DNA of 64,000 nucleotides from Thermothelomyces thermophilus ATCC 42464. Its lineage: Eukaryota; Ascomycota; Sordariomycetes; Sordariales; Chaetomiaceae. Below the pieces are notes generated by a model, which was not told where the DNA came from, did no database searches, and saw only the letters and a program-made list of their open reading frames with translations. Positions within the stretch are counted from its first letter, which is position 1. Each line of letters begins with the position of its first letter. Positions 44,342 through 56,686 of this stretch are shown here, piece by piece. A program made the translations under genes and the position numbers. The stretch spans positions 4,960,001 through 5,024,000 of the forward strand of contig NC_016472.1 in assembly GCF_000226095.1 (NCBI RefSeq), in the 5' to 3' direction.

Positions 44342-45033
44342 GAGGAGGAGGAATAGATGACAGGCGAGTGTGTCACGTGTTGGTCCCCCTGATTTCTTAG
44401 AAGACAGCTGTTGGATGGTAATGTACTGTATGTGGACGCGAAGGGACGGTTAGGTATTTATTGATTGTGTCTTTGACTTTCAGACGGCCCATGGTCTCAT
44501 GAATCCAAGCAGATGCAGTGGTGAGAAACTCGACAACCACGGTGTGACAGGGCACTCGATAAGACGAAAGCTCCTGGTCTGGCTTGTTCCCCCTGCTGCT
44601 GGAACGTTCGAACTCAGTGGTTGGGGACGAGGTACGTACTGTACACACTGGTATCGGCGCCGTTCACAACGCCGTGCGCGCCACGAGAAACGAAGTGGGC
44701 CCTTCCGGGATCAACATTTAATTGGGCGCATTGGATTGGTTACGTGGGGTGAATGGATCAGAAAACCAGCATGCTCGAACCCTTCCTTGCGAAAGGTTCC
44801 CATCTGCAACTTCGGCGCAAACCTCCCTCCTTCATTGATCTAGCGCGTGCGCATCGTGACCTTGTCTTTCCCATCCGCGCACGCCCATCGAATTCCATCA
44901 GAACGCGCTGCTGGGCGAGAAGCACGTAACCTCTGGCCCACTTCCACGTGAAGAACGCGTCGCCTTTTGCCCTTTGCACGCTAAACACCTCCCATCAGTC
45001 GCGTGCTGATATCACATCACCGCCCGCGACATC
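44342..45033. other. Intergenic region between tandem genes
   Basis: 692 bases between BRR2 and the PWWP gene, both on the plus strand. No gene supported. Confidence 0.6.
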
Positions 45034-47165
45034 ATGTCTAGCGAGAACAGTCACACCACGCCTCCGGCCGAGGGCGCGACGCCAGCCGTCGAGACGAAGG
45101 AGGACGCAACTAAGAACACTGCTGCCGAGGCTCAGAAGGAGGAGGCTCCCGCCGCCGAGCCCAAGCCCGCCGCCGAGTCTGAGGCTGAGCCTTCCGCTGC
45201 CGCAGCAGAGCCCACGAAAGACTCTGACAAGGCCGCTGAAGGTAACGTAGCCCCGACCAACTGCGTCAACACGCGCGCACTGATGCACTCTTTTCTGTAC
45301 TGACGTCTCGTTCTCTCTTTTCTCTAGGGTCCACCGAGAAGCCTGCCGATCAAGCCGAGGAGAAGCCTGACGTCGAAATGGCAGACGACGCCACCCCAGC
45401 TGAGTCTGCGCCGCAGACCGCCGATGCTGCCGAACCCTCGGGGACAGAGCAAGCCGAGCAGCCCGCTACCGATGCTGCCGACGCGGGCTCCGCGGACGCG
45501 GATAAGTCCAAATCGCGGCGCAAGTCAACCGGTGGTGGTGCGGCGAAAGGCAAGAAGCTGAACAAGAAGGCGTCGAAAGCGCGCACGTTGCACCTGGATG
45601 CCAAGCCAGGCGACCACTACTTTGTCAAGCTCAAGGGCTTCCCCCAATGGCCGGTCATCATCTGCGACGAGGACATGCTCCCGGCATCGCTCCTCAAGTC
45701 TCGGCCGGTGACAGCGAAGCGCGCCGATGGCACCTACCGTGAGGACTACGCTGATGGGGGCAAGAATGTAGCCGACCGGACGTTCCCGGTCATGTACCTG
45801 CACACCAACGAATTGTAAGTTTCACTCCCCATCCACCGCTCACTGGCTACTCGGATGCTGACTTGCCTCCTTCAGCGGTTGGGTGCCAAATACCAGCTTG
45901 ATCGATCTTGATCCCGCGACGGTCCTCAACACTAACCTGGACAAGATGAGGAAGCCGCTGCAAGCTGCGCATCAATTGGCGGCCGAAAACCATCCGTTGT
46001 CGTATTACAAGGAAGTGCTCCAGAACTACCAGGAAGAGCTCATTGAGCAGGAGAAAGCCAAAGCGGCAAAGGCGGCCACGCCAAAGGGCAAGAAGTCCAA
46101 GGCCGCCAGCGAGGACGGCGATGACGTCGAGATGGAGGATGCGCCTGCGGCCGAGACTCCGGCTAAAGACAAGAAGGCCAAGAAGAGGAAGGCCGAGGAC
46201 AGCATGGAGGTGAGCTGCTGGCCCGGAAAGAGTAAGAGATGGGATTACGAACACCGGCTAACTTTTGGCAGACACCTCAGCGTTCGGATTCGGTCAAGAA
46301 GCCAAAGATCAAGTTGACGACGAATTCCACACCCAAGGGAGCGAACGGGGCGACGGCCACTCCAAAGTCGACCAAGGCTGCCGACTCCAAGAGCGCAAAG
46401 TCCAAGGGGAAGAAGAAGGATGCGGATGAGGGGAAAGCACAGGAGGCCGCGGTCACCAAGGAGCCAGAGCTCTCGGCGGAGGAGAAGTACATTAGGAAGA
46501 CGGTACGCCGGCAGGAATATGCAATTGCGGAAAGATTGGGGCGCCCGCTAACGCTCTCTGCAGAAAGAGATCTATTTCCTCCGGCACAAGCTTCAGAAGG
46601 GTCTGCTCACGACTGCTCAAAAGCCCAAGGAGGAGGAGATGAAGGTCATGTCGGATTACGTCACGAAGCTCGAGGGATTCCCCGACCTCGAAGTCAGCAT
46701 CATCCGGGAGACCAAGATTCACAAGGTCTTGAAGGCGATCTTAAAGCTGGAGGAAATTCCCAAGGAGGATGAGTTCAAGTTCAAGCCGCGCTCGCAGGCC
46801 CTGCTCGACAAGTGGAACAAGCTGCTGGCCGCCGATCCGACCCCGGCGGCGCCCGCTGCCGAGGTGAATGGCACATCCAAGGGAGCGTCGAAGGCAAACG
46901 GCGCCGTGGAAAAGAGTGAGCCAGCCGAGCCCGCAAAGCCCAAGGAGGAGGGCAAGGAGGCGGGTAAGGAGGAGACAAAGGAGGAGGTTAAGGAAGAGTC
47001 CAAGGAGGATACCGAGCAAAAGTCGAAGGTGGAGGCCAAACCTGAGGACGGGCCCGAAAAGGCTGCCGAGGAGGTGAGTTGCACTCATTCTGGGTAACAA
47101 TCGGATAGGAGACCAATACACAGCTGAAGAACAAGGCCCCTGAGGCTGTTGAGGCGTCGGCGTAG
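45034..47165 (+). CDS. PWWP-domain chromatin protein
   Basis: Probable reader of methylated histone H3 (PWWP domains usually bind H3K36 methyl marks). Exons 45034-45241, 45328-45814, 45876-46209, 46272-46502, 46564-47073 and 47124-47165 give 603 residues. The first ~155 residues are Ala/Glu/Pro-rich and disordered. The PWWP domain starts near residue 160 at KPGDHYFVKLKGFPQWPVII, with PQWP in place of PWWP, and runs to VMYLHTNELFGWVPNTSLI across the second intron. A basic linker with KKAKKRKAE (possible nuclear localisation signal) follows. Exon 5 begins with an all-helical segment, KEIYFLRHKLQKGLL and EEMKVMSDYVTKLEGF, with RETKIHKVLKAILKLEEIP, like the TFIIS-N/LEDGF integrase-binding-domain fold. 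The tail is Glu/Lys-rich. The last exon encodes only 13 residues. A NuA3-type role as for yeast Pdp3 is possible but inferred. Confidence 0.83.
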
Positions 47166-48453
47166 GCGAGTTCTGCCCCGCCTCGGGCCACGAGTTAAGG
47201 GTTGAAGTCCAGTCCTCCGCCACGGTAGCACTCCTCATGCGGTTCTTGCCTCGTCTGGAATGGAGGTCGCCCCAATCTCAGGCGACCGAGCTACCTACCT
47301 ACTGCGTCGGAATCGGCCAGCAGCAGACAGTTTAGCAGATATGGGAGAGAGATGGTGAGTCCAGATCGACTCGCTTTCCCGCTGCACCGACCTGTTTGTA
47401 AACTCAGGAGGGATTCACCAATTCATCCCTTTCCTCCCATCCCACCCTTTTTCTTTATCTCTTTCCATTTCGTGTTACTCTTTGCAGTTGGGCAGTTCTA
47501 TGTGTGGGGGCTCTGGACGGGGTGGGGTACTCTGGTTTAAATACAGGCGTGTTTTGTTTTGTTTTCCCGGTTCTGCCTCTTGTCACCTCCGTTTGTTTAT
47601 CTGCAACAGACACTCCTTCTCGAGCCTGTTTCCCGTTTAGGGAATTACGGGCACCGGCGTCAAGTGTATAAAAGATGGTGGATGGAGGCATCGGCAGCGG
47701 CACCGATCCGCCGGTTAAAACAGCAGAAGCAGTGGCGTTGAAGCGTGTTCGCTGTTGGGTGTGCTCGGCGATGGGTGGCGGAGGCGGTTCTAACTCGCTA
47801 TGTATCTGTCTTATTCATCTGCTTGGTTGGCTATTTATGAGAAGAAGAGAAAAAGAGACGGCGCGGGAAAGGCAGAAAGGAACTGGTGCGATTCATTGCG
47901 GAACGTGGTGATGGCAAGGGAGGGGGAAAGAGGAAGGGGGAAAGAGAGGAAACAGAGATTGGATGGTGGAGAGGGAGGAAAAGTAGCTCTGAAGATAGGA
48001 ACTGGTGAATGGTCGAACAAAGTCTGTAGATTGCTAGCGAAGGTATGAAGCTGAATGAATATCTTGCTTTCGTGCAGTTGTGGCTGAGCTAGGGCACAAG
48101 AATGGATATATATGATGGGCGTATCCCTTCGTCATTGCCAGTTGAGTCCCAGCTGCGCGAAAAAGTTAACTTGCATTTGTATGACAGCCGTACTGTACAG
48201 TACATGCATGGAGCATCTGTTCTAACTACGGACGTATATGTACGGATTACAGTGCCTCACGTTCCTGCATGCAGATTGTAAGCCACACCTGAGACCGGCC
48301 TGGTGTGGCGCGAGCACTCCATGTCGCATCACAGCAGTATGGTGGTAATACCGTAACGCTAGTGGCTTGGTGGCCCTCCCTTCACAGCGAGCGCCGCGTA
48401 GCTTCATGGGCACTCAACGTGCAGGCGCGACCACGTCAACACAGCAAAACAAC
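47166..48453. other. Intergenic region between tandem genes
   Basis: 1.29 kb upstream of ORC3. It holds purine-rich DNA at 47835-47990 and short GTAC repeats near 48190-48245. No gene supported. Confidence 0.55.
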
Positions 48454-50969
48454 ATGACTGAATATGAGCATGCCGACGCGTCATTTGACGAGGACGATCA
48501 TAGGGTATCAGAATTATCGGCGCCACAACTCTACAGACGGCCCAGGTCAGCGCTGACTCTCGCCAACAGGCGGCATTCATCTTCAACCCGACGTCTACGT
48601 CCAGAGGGGGAAGCAACAATGATAACCGGGCTTCGCGTCCCTTAAAGAGGCGTAAATTAGCAAAAACAGACGTTTCGGAACCACAACAGAATTGTGCGTC
48701 CGAGCTTGCATTTCCGCCGCTGTTCAATGGCGCCGAGAGCCCCGATGCCGTGCGGCTGCGGAAGGACCTGTTTGAGACGGCGTGGCCTGTTCTGGAAACT
48801 CGTATTCAGGTCAGTCAGCAAGCTTACAAGAGAGAATTCTCTTGTCGAGAAGAGAGAAAAGGCTCGGGGGATTATGTTTGCTGATGGCTGTTGTTGTGGC
48901 AGCACGTTCTGAGGGAAGCCAACCGCAACACTCTCGACGAGGTCACATCATTCTTAGAGCAGGCTGCCGGGGCTGAGACGTACGTCCCATGCACACTCCT
49001 CAGGCCAAAAGAGAGAAAAAAAATTTAATTTAAGCGCCCACTGACTGTTGGGAGAAACAGAGAAAAACTCACGGCTGGCTTCATCATCACCGGCGCGAAC
49101 ATCGCCTCGCAGGACCTCCTCTTCGAACAGTTGGCCGAGCGGGTTCGCACTACCGCCTCAGCAAGGTTTGTCCGCCTCCGAGCGGCAGAAGCGCCAAACC
49201 TCAAGGCGGTGCTGAAGAAGATCATCCGCGATGCCACCGTGAGGAATGCCGGCGAGGAGGAGGACGAGGATCTTGGGGTTACGCAGGGCGTAGGTCGCTT
49301 CATTCTCCAACACTTCCGAGGAAGAGGAGGGGACCAGGCTGACTCGCACAGGGGAGAAAATACCTCGACTATGACTTGGAGGCTCTGCACGCCTTTCTTA
49401 CCCAACAGCAGCAGTCGCGGCGGGTGGTTGTGGCCTTCCAGGATAGCGAGGCGTTTGAAAGCGGCCTGTTGACGGACTTGATCTCGCTATTTCAGTAAGC
49501 CTTTTCACCACTGAGTGTGCACCAGGAGCGAGTTCAGCTGACGCTTGGGCAGTTCCTGGCGGGACCGCATCAAGTTCGACGTCCTCTTTGGGATCGCCAC
49601 GTCAGTCGAGCTGTTCCAGGCCCGCCTGCTTAAATCCACTGCCCGCCAGCTCCACGGCGCCCAGTTTGACGTCGTCCAGGCCGACTCGGTGCTCGAGAGT
49701 GTCATCAAGACCGCCGTCGCCGGGACGCGGGCCAGGCTCAGAATTGGACCCTCGCTGCTCCGGACTTTGGTCGAGCGCCAGCAGAATCAGGTGGCCGGAA
49801 TCCAAGCATTCGTCAGCTCGCTCAAGTACGCCTACATGTGCCACTTTTACGCGAACCCACTCAGTGTGCTCCTCGCGGGAGAAGAAAGCCTGAACCGCCG
49901 GCTTCTCACGTCGGAGCACATCGAATCAGTCCGGATGCTCGATTCGTTCCGGGTCCAAGCCGAGGCCGCGGTTGAGGCGGGACAATTGGGCCACGCGCAG
50001 TCTCTGATCGAGGACGATGGGTATCTTGTGACTCAGATCCTGGGGCAGGGCCAGAAGCGCCAGCAGTATCTGCTCCGTCTCCTACGGGCCATCCACCTGA
50101 TAGTGGCAACTGGGCTCGACCCGACTTCGTTCACGGACCTCTACATACGAGCTCTAAGCGCCGGTATCGATATCGAGCAGTCGTCTGGGACGGTTCCCTT
50201 GGAAGACTCCCTGAAACGGCTGAGCGCTGATGAGTTTGTCTCGCTGATCGAGCGCCTGCTAGATGCCATCCGGACCGGCAGCGCGGACCTCGGCCTGGAC
50301 GGCTGGGAGTCGGATGCCGAAGAGTTTGCGAGCTCCCTGGCAGATCTTCGTGACGAAGTCGAAGGCCTGAGAGAGCGCTCCCAGAGCAATCGCGCAGCCC
50401 TCAAGAGCAAATACAGCGCCCAGAGCAAGGTCATTCGCACCACGGTCGTCGCGCAAAAAGTCCAACTCAGCCAGGACACGGCGACCCTCACGGAGGAAGA
50501 CAAAGCGTTTACCAGGGCCATTGACGCTTTGTTGGGTCTGTTGTCCCACGAATTGCAATGCGACCCCGTGGACAATCTCTTTCTTCACGAGGTCTGGGTC
50601 TTCGACTCCAAAATGCCCTACCGGGATGTCTTTGTCCCCCGGCCAGGCGCCACCTTCGGTCGCGCCCTCTCCCGGCCGCACGACTACCTCGCCTGTGCAT
50701 GCTGCAGCAAGGCGAACGGCGGGCTGGAGCCCACGCTGCCTACCTCGGCTATCCTGTATCACCTGTATCTGGAGGCCGGAGCGCTCATCAACGTGGCAGA
50801 CTTGTGGTCGGCCTATTACGCGCTCGTCGGTGAAGAGTCTGACATCGGCCTTGACGAGCGCTCGGCCCTTGTGTGCTTCTACCGCGGCCTAGCGGAGCTG
50901 AGGATGATGGGCTTTGTGAAGCCGAGCAAAAAGAAGGCCGATCACGTTGCGAAGGTGAAATGGCTCTAA
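48454..50969 (+). CDS. ORC3: Origin recognition complex subunit 3
   Basis: Subunit of the six-protein complex that marks replication origins and loads MCM. Exons 48454-48504, 48570-48809, 48903-48979, 49061-49289, 49352-49494 and 49553-50969 give 718 residues. It opens MTEYEHADASFDEDDHR, then AAFIFNP and PLKRRKLAKTD, a basic stretch. The AAA+-like N-terminal domain has TAGFIITGANIASQDLLFEQ and RRVVVAFQDSEAFE, without a working Walker A, as expected for Orc3. ISLFHSWRDRIKFDVLFGIA then leads into the insert and helical parts. The winged-helix end is typical: LVCFYRGLAELRMMGFVKPS then KKKADHVAKVKWL at the stop. Intron 1 (48505-48569) has a long in-frame extension if unspliced; splicing it joins DDHR to AAFIFNP, which reads better. 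Confidence 0.92.
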
Positions 50970-51633
50970 GCCACCCCCGGCTTGGGATCATGGCTCCCGG
51001 CCAAATGGTTGCCAGCGCGAATCGCATTGTTGGCATATGGGGCGCCGAGAATCTGTGCCTTTCTGAAATGTAAGCCACCCTCATGACCGTGCTGAACAAG
51101 GTCTTGGTTGTTCCGAAACGGTCAAAGGGACGGTAACGGCCAAAAGACTTTTCGCCCCGACCACCAAAGATAGCAATAAGCGGACAAAGATGGAGACGAG
51201 TCGATGCCCGCTTTGAGATGAGAAGAACCAGACTGTTTCTATGGGGGATAAGGGCGAGATTTCCTACGGCGGGGGAACGTACAAGAGCCCGAGGTCCCCC
51301 TTGGGAGTCAGTCTTATGTATTACGTTGGCCAGATTCGTCCCGCATTCCTCCGAACCGGAGCAGCTCGCGCTGTTGTTGAAAGACGACAGTCCAACTCCG
51401 GAAGTGACTACTATACTCTGCTGCTGGCCACATCTTTACAGACAGCGGGCTCGCCAGCCTCGATCGGAGCCTCTTCTGTCTTGTTGTTCCGCTTCTCTTC
51501 CCATCTCGAGTCGTCCAGAGCCCGGGTTCACGCTAGAGAATATTTTGGTTTTTTTTTTTTTTCACTCGCCTAAGACTTTTGGTCTTATCATTGCTCCTGC
51601 AGCATTTTTCTCCTCCTCGTCGTCGTCGTCGGC

Positions 51634-51671
<38 letters not shown>

Positions 51672-51704
51672 GCAACACCTTACTCGCTCTATCAGTTTCC
51701 CGGA
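50970..51704. other. Intergenic region and 5' leader with CAG repeat
   Basis: 735 bases. The leader of the next gene carries a T run at 51546-51561 and (GCA)n at 51634-51670. No separate gene supported. Confidence 0.6.
51634..51670 (+). repeat. (GCA)n/(CAG)n microsatellite in a 5' leader
   Basis: About a dozen uninterrupted GCA triplets 35 bases before the chosen ATG at 51705. They would encode polyglutamine if translation began at a non-ATG codon upstream in the same frame, but no in-frame ATG precedes them. Confidence 0.85.
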
Positions 51705-52322
51705 ATGGAACACCCATTTCCCCAACAACCCAACACGCCCACCGACAGCCTCTCTCCCTCAATCCCATCACCAAACTACGACGACAGCAACGGCGACAGC
51801 AACAACGTTGATAGCAGTATCAACACCAGCCCTGACGAAACACGAAAGGCGGCCTTTGGCACTCGGCGCGCGGCCTCCAATCCGGCCTTCCAAAGCAAAC
51901 TCGCCCAGATGACCCTCCCGCTCGCGCCACTCGTGCAGCTCACCACCGGCCAGGTCCACCCGGCCTTCCCGCGCACCCTCCTCGCCTTCTGGCTCCTGAC
52001 GGACGAGCAGCTCGACTCGCTCGCCCACTTTTACCACCAACGCACCCCGTGCCAGTGGACGTGGCAGTACCCGTGCCCCGTGCCGTGGCCGGCCTCGTGG
52101 CGGACGTCGGGCCTGACGATCGAGGAGAAGAGGCGGAAGCTGGGGCGGTTCATCGGGCTGCGCGGGTGCGAGACCCCGATCGGGGAGCTGCTGGATCCCG
52201 AGGTGGCCGAGGCGGTCGGGAGGACGGAGGAGGAGATCTGGGGGGCGGCGAGGGCGGCCAGCAGTCGCGGAGAGGCGGATGACGTGGAAGAGGTCAGGAG
52301 GAAAATGGGCTGGTACTCTTGA
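51705..52322 (+). CDS. Trp-rich conserved-type protein of unknown function
   Basis: Single-exon frame of 205 residues. ATG 51705 is the first in frame and lies just after a CAG repeat. The first ~70 residues are disordered and rich in Ser, Asn, Asp and Pro. From residue ~80 the sequence is compact: FGTRRAASNPAFQSKLAQMT, then LLAFWLLTDEQLDSLAHFYH, QRTPCQWTWQYPCPVPWPAS, and GLTIEEKRRKLGRFIGLRGC with ETPIGELLDPE. The order of Trp, Cys and Pro residues and the charged helix after it suggest a small folded domain of fungal type. I do not recognise a characterised family and propose no function. Local GC is very high in the second half (52040-52260). Confidence 0.75.
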   Translation: MEHPFPQQPNTPTDSLSPSIPSPNYDDSNGDSNNVDSSINTSPDETRKAAFGTRRAASNPAFQSKLAQMTLPLAPLVQLTTGQVHPAFPRTLLAFWLLTDEQLDSLAHFYHQRTPCQWTWQYPCPVPWPASWRTSGLTIEEKRRKLGRFIGLRGCETPIGELLDPEVAEAVGRTEEEIWGAARAASSRGEADDVEEVRRKMGWYS

Positions 52323-53000
52323 GGCCGGTCCCTCCCCCTCTTTTTTTTCTTCTTTTTTTGGCTTTCTCTTTCTGCGTTCCTGTTGTCTTGCAGGCACTAC
52401 GGTAAGCATGGCCAAACGAGCGTCATTTGTTTGATCGTCTTGTCCGGGATTGCGTAAGGTCGCTTAGTGTTGGCGGCAGAACGACGAACGCGGTGGCTAT
52501 GTGTCGAACTGCTCATATGCGAGAGGCAAGGGGGAGCCGGCGTGGAGAGGTTGAGCGCGGCTGACACGTCGAACCAAAGCATGGATGTACATGTTCAAAT
52601 AATCGTCTATCCAAACCTTAAAACATCTCACAAGTCTGGACTCTCTCTCTCTCTTCTGCCCATTTCGTCCCGGCGTAAAACATGCCATCGCGCAGACCAC
52701 TGGATGCACGGGATTCAAGGCGACAATACCTCTGCACCGCCCAACGCCATGCACGATGCTGTCAGTGGCCCAGTCGTGCCACCCCTTCTACTATACAACA
52801 CTATTTCCGAACGCGCGCTCAGTGCCCCCCGGCGATCTCGCACAGATTATCTTTGTCGTTTATTGTGATGTTCTGGTCTTCTTCCTTCCTGGAAAGCGTT
52901 TGCGTAGGGGGTGGCCGAAGGAGTGTTTCGCGCCCAGCGGGACAAGCTCGTCCTCGTTATCGGTCACGTCGGCCGCATTGGCCCTGTTCTGCAACCCTCT
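52323..53000. other. Intergenic region between convergent genes
   Basis: 678 bases, presumably 3' UTRs. A T-rich run after the stop and a CT run at 52640-52655 are seen. No gene supported. Confidence 0.6.
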
Positions 53001-53768
53001 CTACTTGGCCTCCTCGTCCAGTTCCTTCATAAACTCGTTCTTGATGCTGGCCCGGCGCTTCTCCCACCACTCCTTGTCGCGCTCCGTCTGTTTCTCAATC
53101 TCCCCGAGCCGGTCGCGCAGAACTTTGTTTGCGGCAATCTCGTTGGCGGACTGGAAAATGATTTGACCCCAACCCGGGACGAGAGCGTTTGCCTGTGAGG
53201 GAAAAAGGGGGGGGTTATGTTAGCCAAAACGTCGGACAGCAAGCGGTTTTCCCCCCGACGGCGGAAACATACCTCCATCACGACGTCCCGCAGCTCCTCC
53301 TCCATCTCCTTCTCGGCGCGCTGAAACCGCTGCCACAGGTCGTCGCCGACACTCCCTCGTTGCAGCAACGAGCTGCAGGCTTGCTTGGCGGTACGGATCT
53401 GGATGATGCGATGGATGTCCTCGACGGCGCGCCGCAGGAGGGCCGCCCGAATGACGCTATCAGGGACCTTGGGCGCCTTCTCGGACCCTTCCTCGGGCTC
53501 CATGTGCAGCAGCGACAGGTAGATGTTGCGTTGAAGATGTGGCCCGAACCATGGCGCCAGGTTTGCGCTTTGGACTAGAGGAGGCGAGAGTCAGTCCCTT
53601 GCTGCTCCAGATGTCACAATCCAACGAGGGGTAAAAGAAAGATAAGGCAGTCGAAAACATACCTGCTTTCCTCTTGCGGTAGACTGTTGAGAAAGTCATG
53701 AATGTGCCGACCAAGACCACCAGATACGCTAGGGGCAGCAGAAGCCCCCTCCAATCGATGTCGAACAT
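53001..53768 (-). CDS. SEC66: ER protein-translocation subunit Sec66 (Sec71)
   Basis: Non-essential subunit of the Sec62/Sec63 complex for post-translational import into the ER. Exons 53768-53663, 53574-53273 and 53192-53001 give 199 residues. One membrane span lies near the N-terminus (GLLLPLAYLVVLVGTFMTF, about 8-30), followed by a basic stop YRKRKA. The cytosolic part has APWFGPHLQRNIYLSLLHME, VPDSVIRAALLRRAVEDIHR, GSVGDDLWQRFQRAEKEMEE and the fungal Sec66 signature ANALVPGWGQIIFQSANEI. A Lys/Glu-rich helix closes the protein. The length is as expected for the family. It is divergent to NPL4. Confidence 0.92.
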
Positions 53769-54466
53769 GCCGGCGTTGCGCAAAGGTTCCTCGAGAAGGA
53801 AAGGGGGAAAATAAAACCGTCCGCTCTGAGCGATCGAAACGGTATATATGGGGAAAGGGGGTGGGGGAGCGCCCGAGATTGGCACCGTGCCTTGGGAATC
53901 GCACAAAAGGTGAGGTTTTGGACGAGTTGTCAGTGTCCTAGGAATACGGATTTACTTTGTGAAGGTGGCCCTGCAGGGGCACCACCGTCGAACAAGGCTC
54001 GAAAGAACAGCTTGACAACTTTTGGGTCTTGGCAGTGACACTCAACAAGGGCAGGGGGGCCACGGCTGGTATGGTGGTAACTAACGTTTCGTTACAGAGT
54101 AATTATAACCGGGGCGTATTCCCCCACGATATGTAGCTATCGGGCTGTAAAGTGGGGCTGAGGGGCAGCTCTCTGTGCTACGCGGTTACTACACAGTATG
54201 CAGTAAGCAGACCCGAGTTAACACCAGGCACAGTTGCATGACGAAAGACGCGAGCTTGATGGGCAGGCAGCATTTTGTTGGTCGGGAACTCACTGCAACT
54301 TCCTTTTACTCTCAGACTTACCATATTTCTGAATTTCTGAGACTCCCGTCGAAAATTTTGCCACAGAGGCTATACTGAACAGCAACCAAGCACCGAGGCA
54401 ACCAGCGAGCACAACGAGCAGCACCCAAAAAGTGGCAATCCCGTGTCCTCTCAGCCTGCGCCCGCC
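53769..54466. other. Divergent promoter region, SEC66 / NPL4
   Basis: 698 bases with both promoters. No gene supported. Confidence 0.55.
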
Positions 54467-56686
54467 ATGTTGCTACGGCTGCGCTCTCCCGATGGCATGT
54501 TCCGCCTCTCGGCGGACAAGGATGAGAGCTTCGCCGACCTTATTGGCAAGGTAATCGATGATGTTGGCATGTCTCGGTGCGTCATGATCCAGGAGGGCTA
54601 ACGGCCAGTTGCGCAGCTTGTCCCGCAGCTTCCTTCGACCGTCGACCCCCAGAGCATAACGCTCTCGAACCACCCGAGCGGTGGTGACGCGAAGAAGATT
54701 GGAGAGATTGCCAGGTTCAAGATTTCTCAAGTTGGGTTAAGGCAAGGCCACTCAGTCACCCCACTCACTTCGTCTTCTGTGGCAGGAGGGCGCCGGGAAG
54801 TCGAACGAGGACTAACAACTTGGGCGAACAGTCACGGTGACCTCATCTTCGTCAGTTACAAGCACCAGGACACCGTCACAAACGGAGCCGTCGATGCCCA
54901 TCCGCCAACCACACTGTCGTCATCCTCGAACCGGCTCAGCGGCAAACCGATTCTGCCGACCGAAGACCACCCCATCGACCCTCCGCCCAACACGTCCCCC
55001 GAACGGATCAGGAACCCCTGGGAAGTGGTCAGGCAGTCCCCTCTGGATGACCGGCTAGACAAGAAGGATGGAAAGATACCGAGGAAGAGGGACAAGATGT
55101 GCCGTCACGGGCCAAAGGGCATGTGCGACTACTGTATGCCCTTGGACCCATTCGACCCCCAGTACCTCGAGGAGAAGAAGATCAAATACATGTCGGTGCA
55201 CGCCTACATGCGCAAGATCAACTCGGCGACAAATAAGCCGGAGCTCGGGAGCTCCTTCATCCCGCCGCTTGTCGAGCCCTACTACCGGGTGAAGCGCAAC
55301 TGCCCGTCTGGCCATCCCGAGTGGCCCGAGGGCATCTGCACCAAGTGCCAGCCGAGCGCAATCACGCTCCAACCGCAGCCCTTCCGCATGGTCGACCATG
55401 TCGAGTTCGCCTCGCCGCAGATCATAGACAGGTTTCTCGACGCCTGGCGGAGGACCGGAACACAGCGCCTGGGTATTCTCTACGGCAGATACCTCGAGTA
55501 CGACGTGGTGCCGCTCGGCATCAAGGCCGTGGTCGAGGCCATCTACGAGCCGCCACAGGTCGACGAGATCGACGGCGTGACGCTTGGTGCGTGGGAAAAT
55601 GAGCAAGAGGTCAACGCAGTCGCCAAGCTGTGCGGGCTGGAACAGGTCGGCGTGATCTGGACCGACCTTCTTGACGCGGGCAATGGAGACGGCACTGCCA
55701 TCTGCAAGCGCCATGCCGATTCCTACTTCCTCGCCTCTCAGGAGGTTGTCTTTGCCGCGCGGATGCAAGCTCGACACCCCAAACCCAGTAAGTGGAGCGA
55801 CACCGGGAGGTTTGGCTCCAACTTTGTCACCTGTGTGGTCTCGGGCAACGAGGAAGGCGAGATCTCCATCTCGGCCTACCAAATGTCGAATGATGCCGTC
55901 GAGATGGTCAGGGCAGACATTATCGAACCATCGGCCGATCCCACTCTGATGCTCGTCCGGGAGGAGGAGGAGGAGGACGGCTCCGTGAGCAGGACGCGGT
56001 ACATCCCCGAAGTCTTCTACCGCCGGATCAACGAGTACGGCGCCAACGTGCAGGAGAATGCGAAGCCGGCGTTCCCGGTCGAATACCTCTTCGTCACGCT
56101 CACCCACGGCTTCCCGGAGACGCCGAAGCCCGTCTTTACCGACAGCGGATTCCCCATCGAGAACCGAGAGTACCTCGGCGAGGCCCAGGAGGTCTCGGCC
56201 GTTTCCAAGGCTTTGAAGGTCAACCAGAAAGGCGACGCCCTCCCCGTTTCGGACTTCCACCTCCTCTGCTTCATTCACCAAATGAGTGTTCTATCCAAGG
56301 TATGCTCATGTCCTCATCAATCTCTCTTCCCTTACTCCAAGATAAAATCTAAGCAGATTAACCTAACCTGATGCTAACCGCCACATCTACAGGAGGAAGA
56401 GGCCCTCCTCTGCCGTGTCGCCACCCAGCACGACCTGGCCGAGTCCTTCCAGCTGCGGTCAACCACGGGATGGCAAACGCTGCACATGATCCTGCAATCC
56501 ACTGGTGAGAGACTTCCCAAGCGCCCCCGGCAGTCCTCCGATGGCATCGTCGTTGGAGGTGGTACCAGGAGAGCAGATAACGACGATGCCTCGTCCCAAG
56601 ACGACGCCCGAGAACCTCTTGCTAAGCGTTTTGCTGCTGTCAGGCTGAACGGATCCGGACCCCGCCGCGCTGACCAGCCGCCCTAA
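54467..56686 (+). CDS. NPL4: Nuclear protein localization protein 4 (Cdc48-Ufd1 cofactor)
   Basis: With Ufd1 it recruits polyubiquitinated clients to the Cdc48/p97 unfoldase, for ERAD and other extractions. Exons 54467-54550, 54617-54741, 54832-56299 and 56393-56686 give 656 residues. The N-terminal UBX-like fold starts [19 protein letters not shown] and ends [16 protein letters not shown]. The last join needs a GC donor (AAG|GCAAGG at 54742). The zinc-binding domain has [20 protein letters not shown] near residue 158 and a second [16 protein letters not shown]. The MPN domain follows ([32 protein letters not shown]); it lacks the JAMM metal set, as is normal for Npl4. [11 protein letters not shown] and the C-terminal domain complete the family order. 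The tail ([11 protein letters not shown] onward) is disordered. Confidence 0.95.

Noticed and set aside
44342-45033. Possible operon-like or bidirectional regulation linking BRR2 and the PWWP gene
   Set aside because: The genes are tandem with nearly 700 bases between them; nothing in the sequence shows co-transcription.
48505-48645. Reading through the first ORC3 intron as coding sequence
   Set aside because: The read-through frame ends soon after, at 48643-48645. Splicing 48504 to 48570 opens the conserved Orc3 frame.
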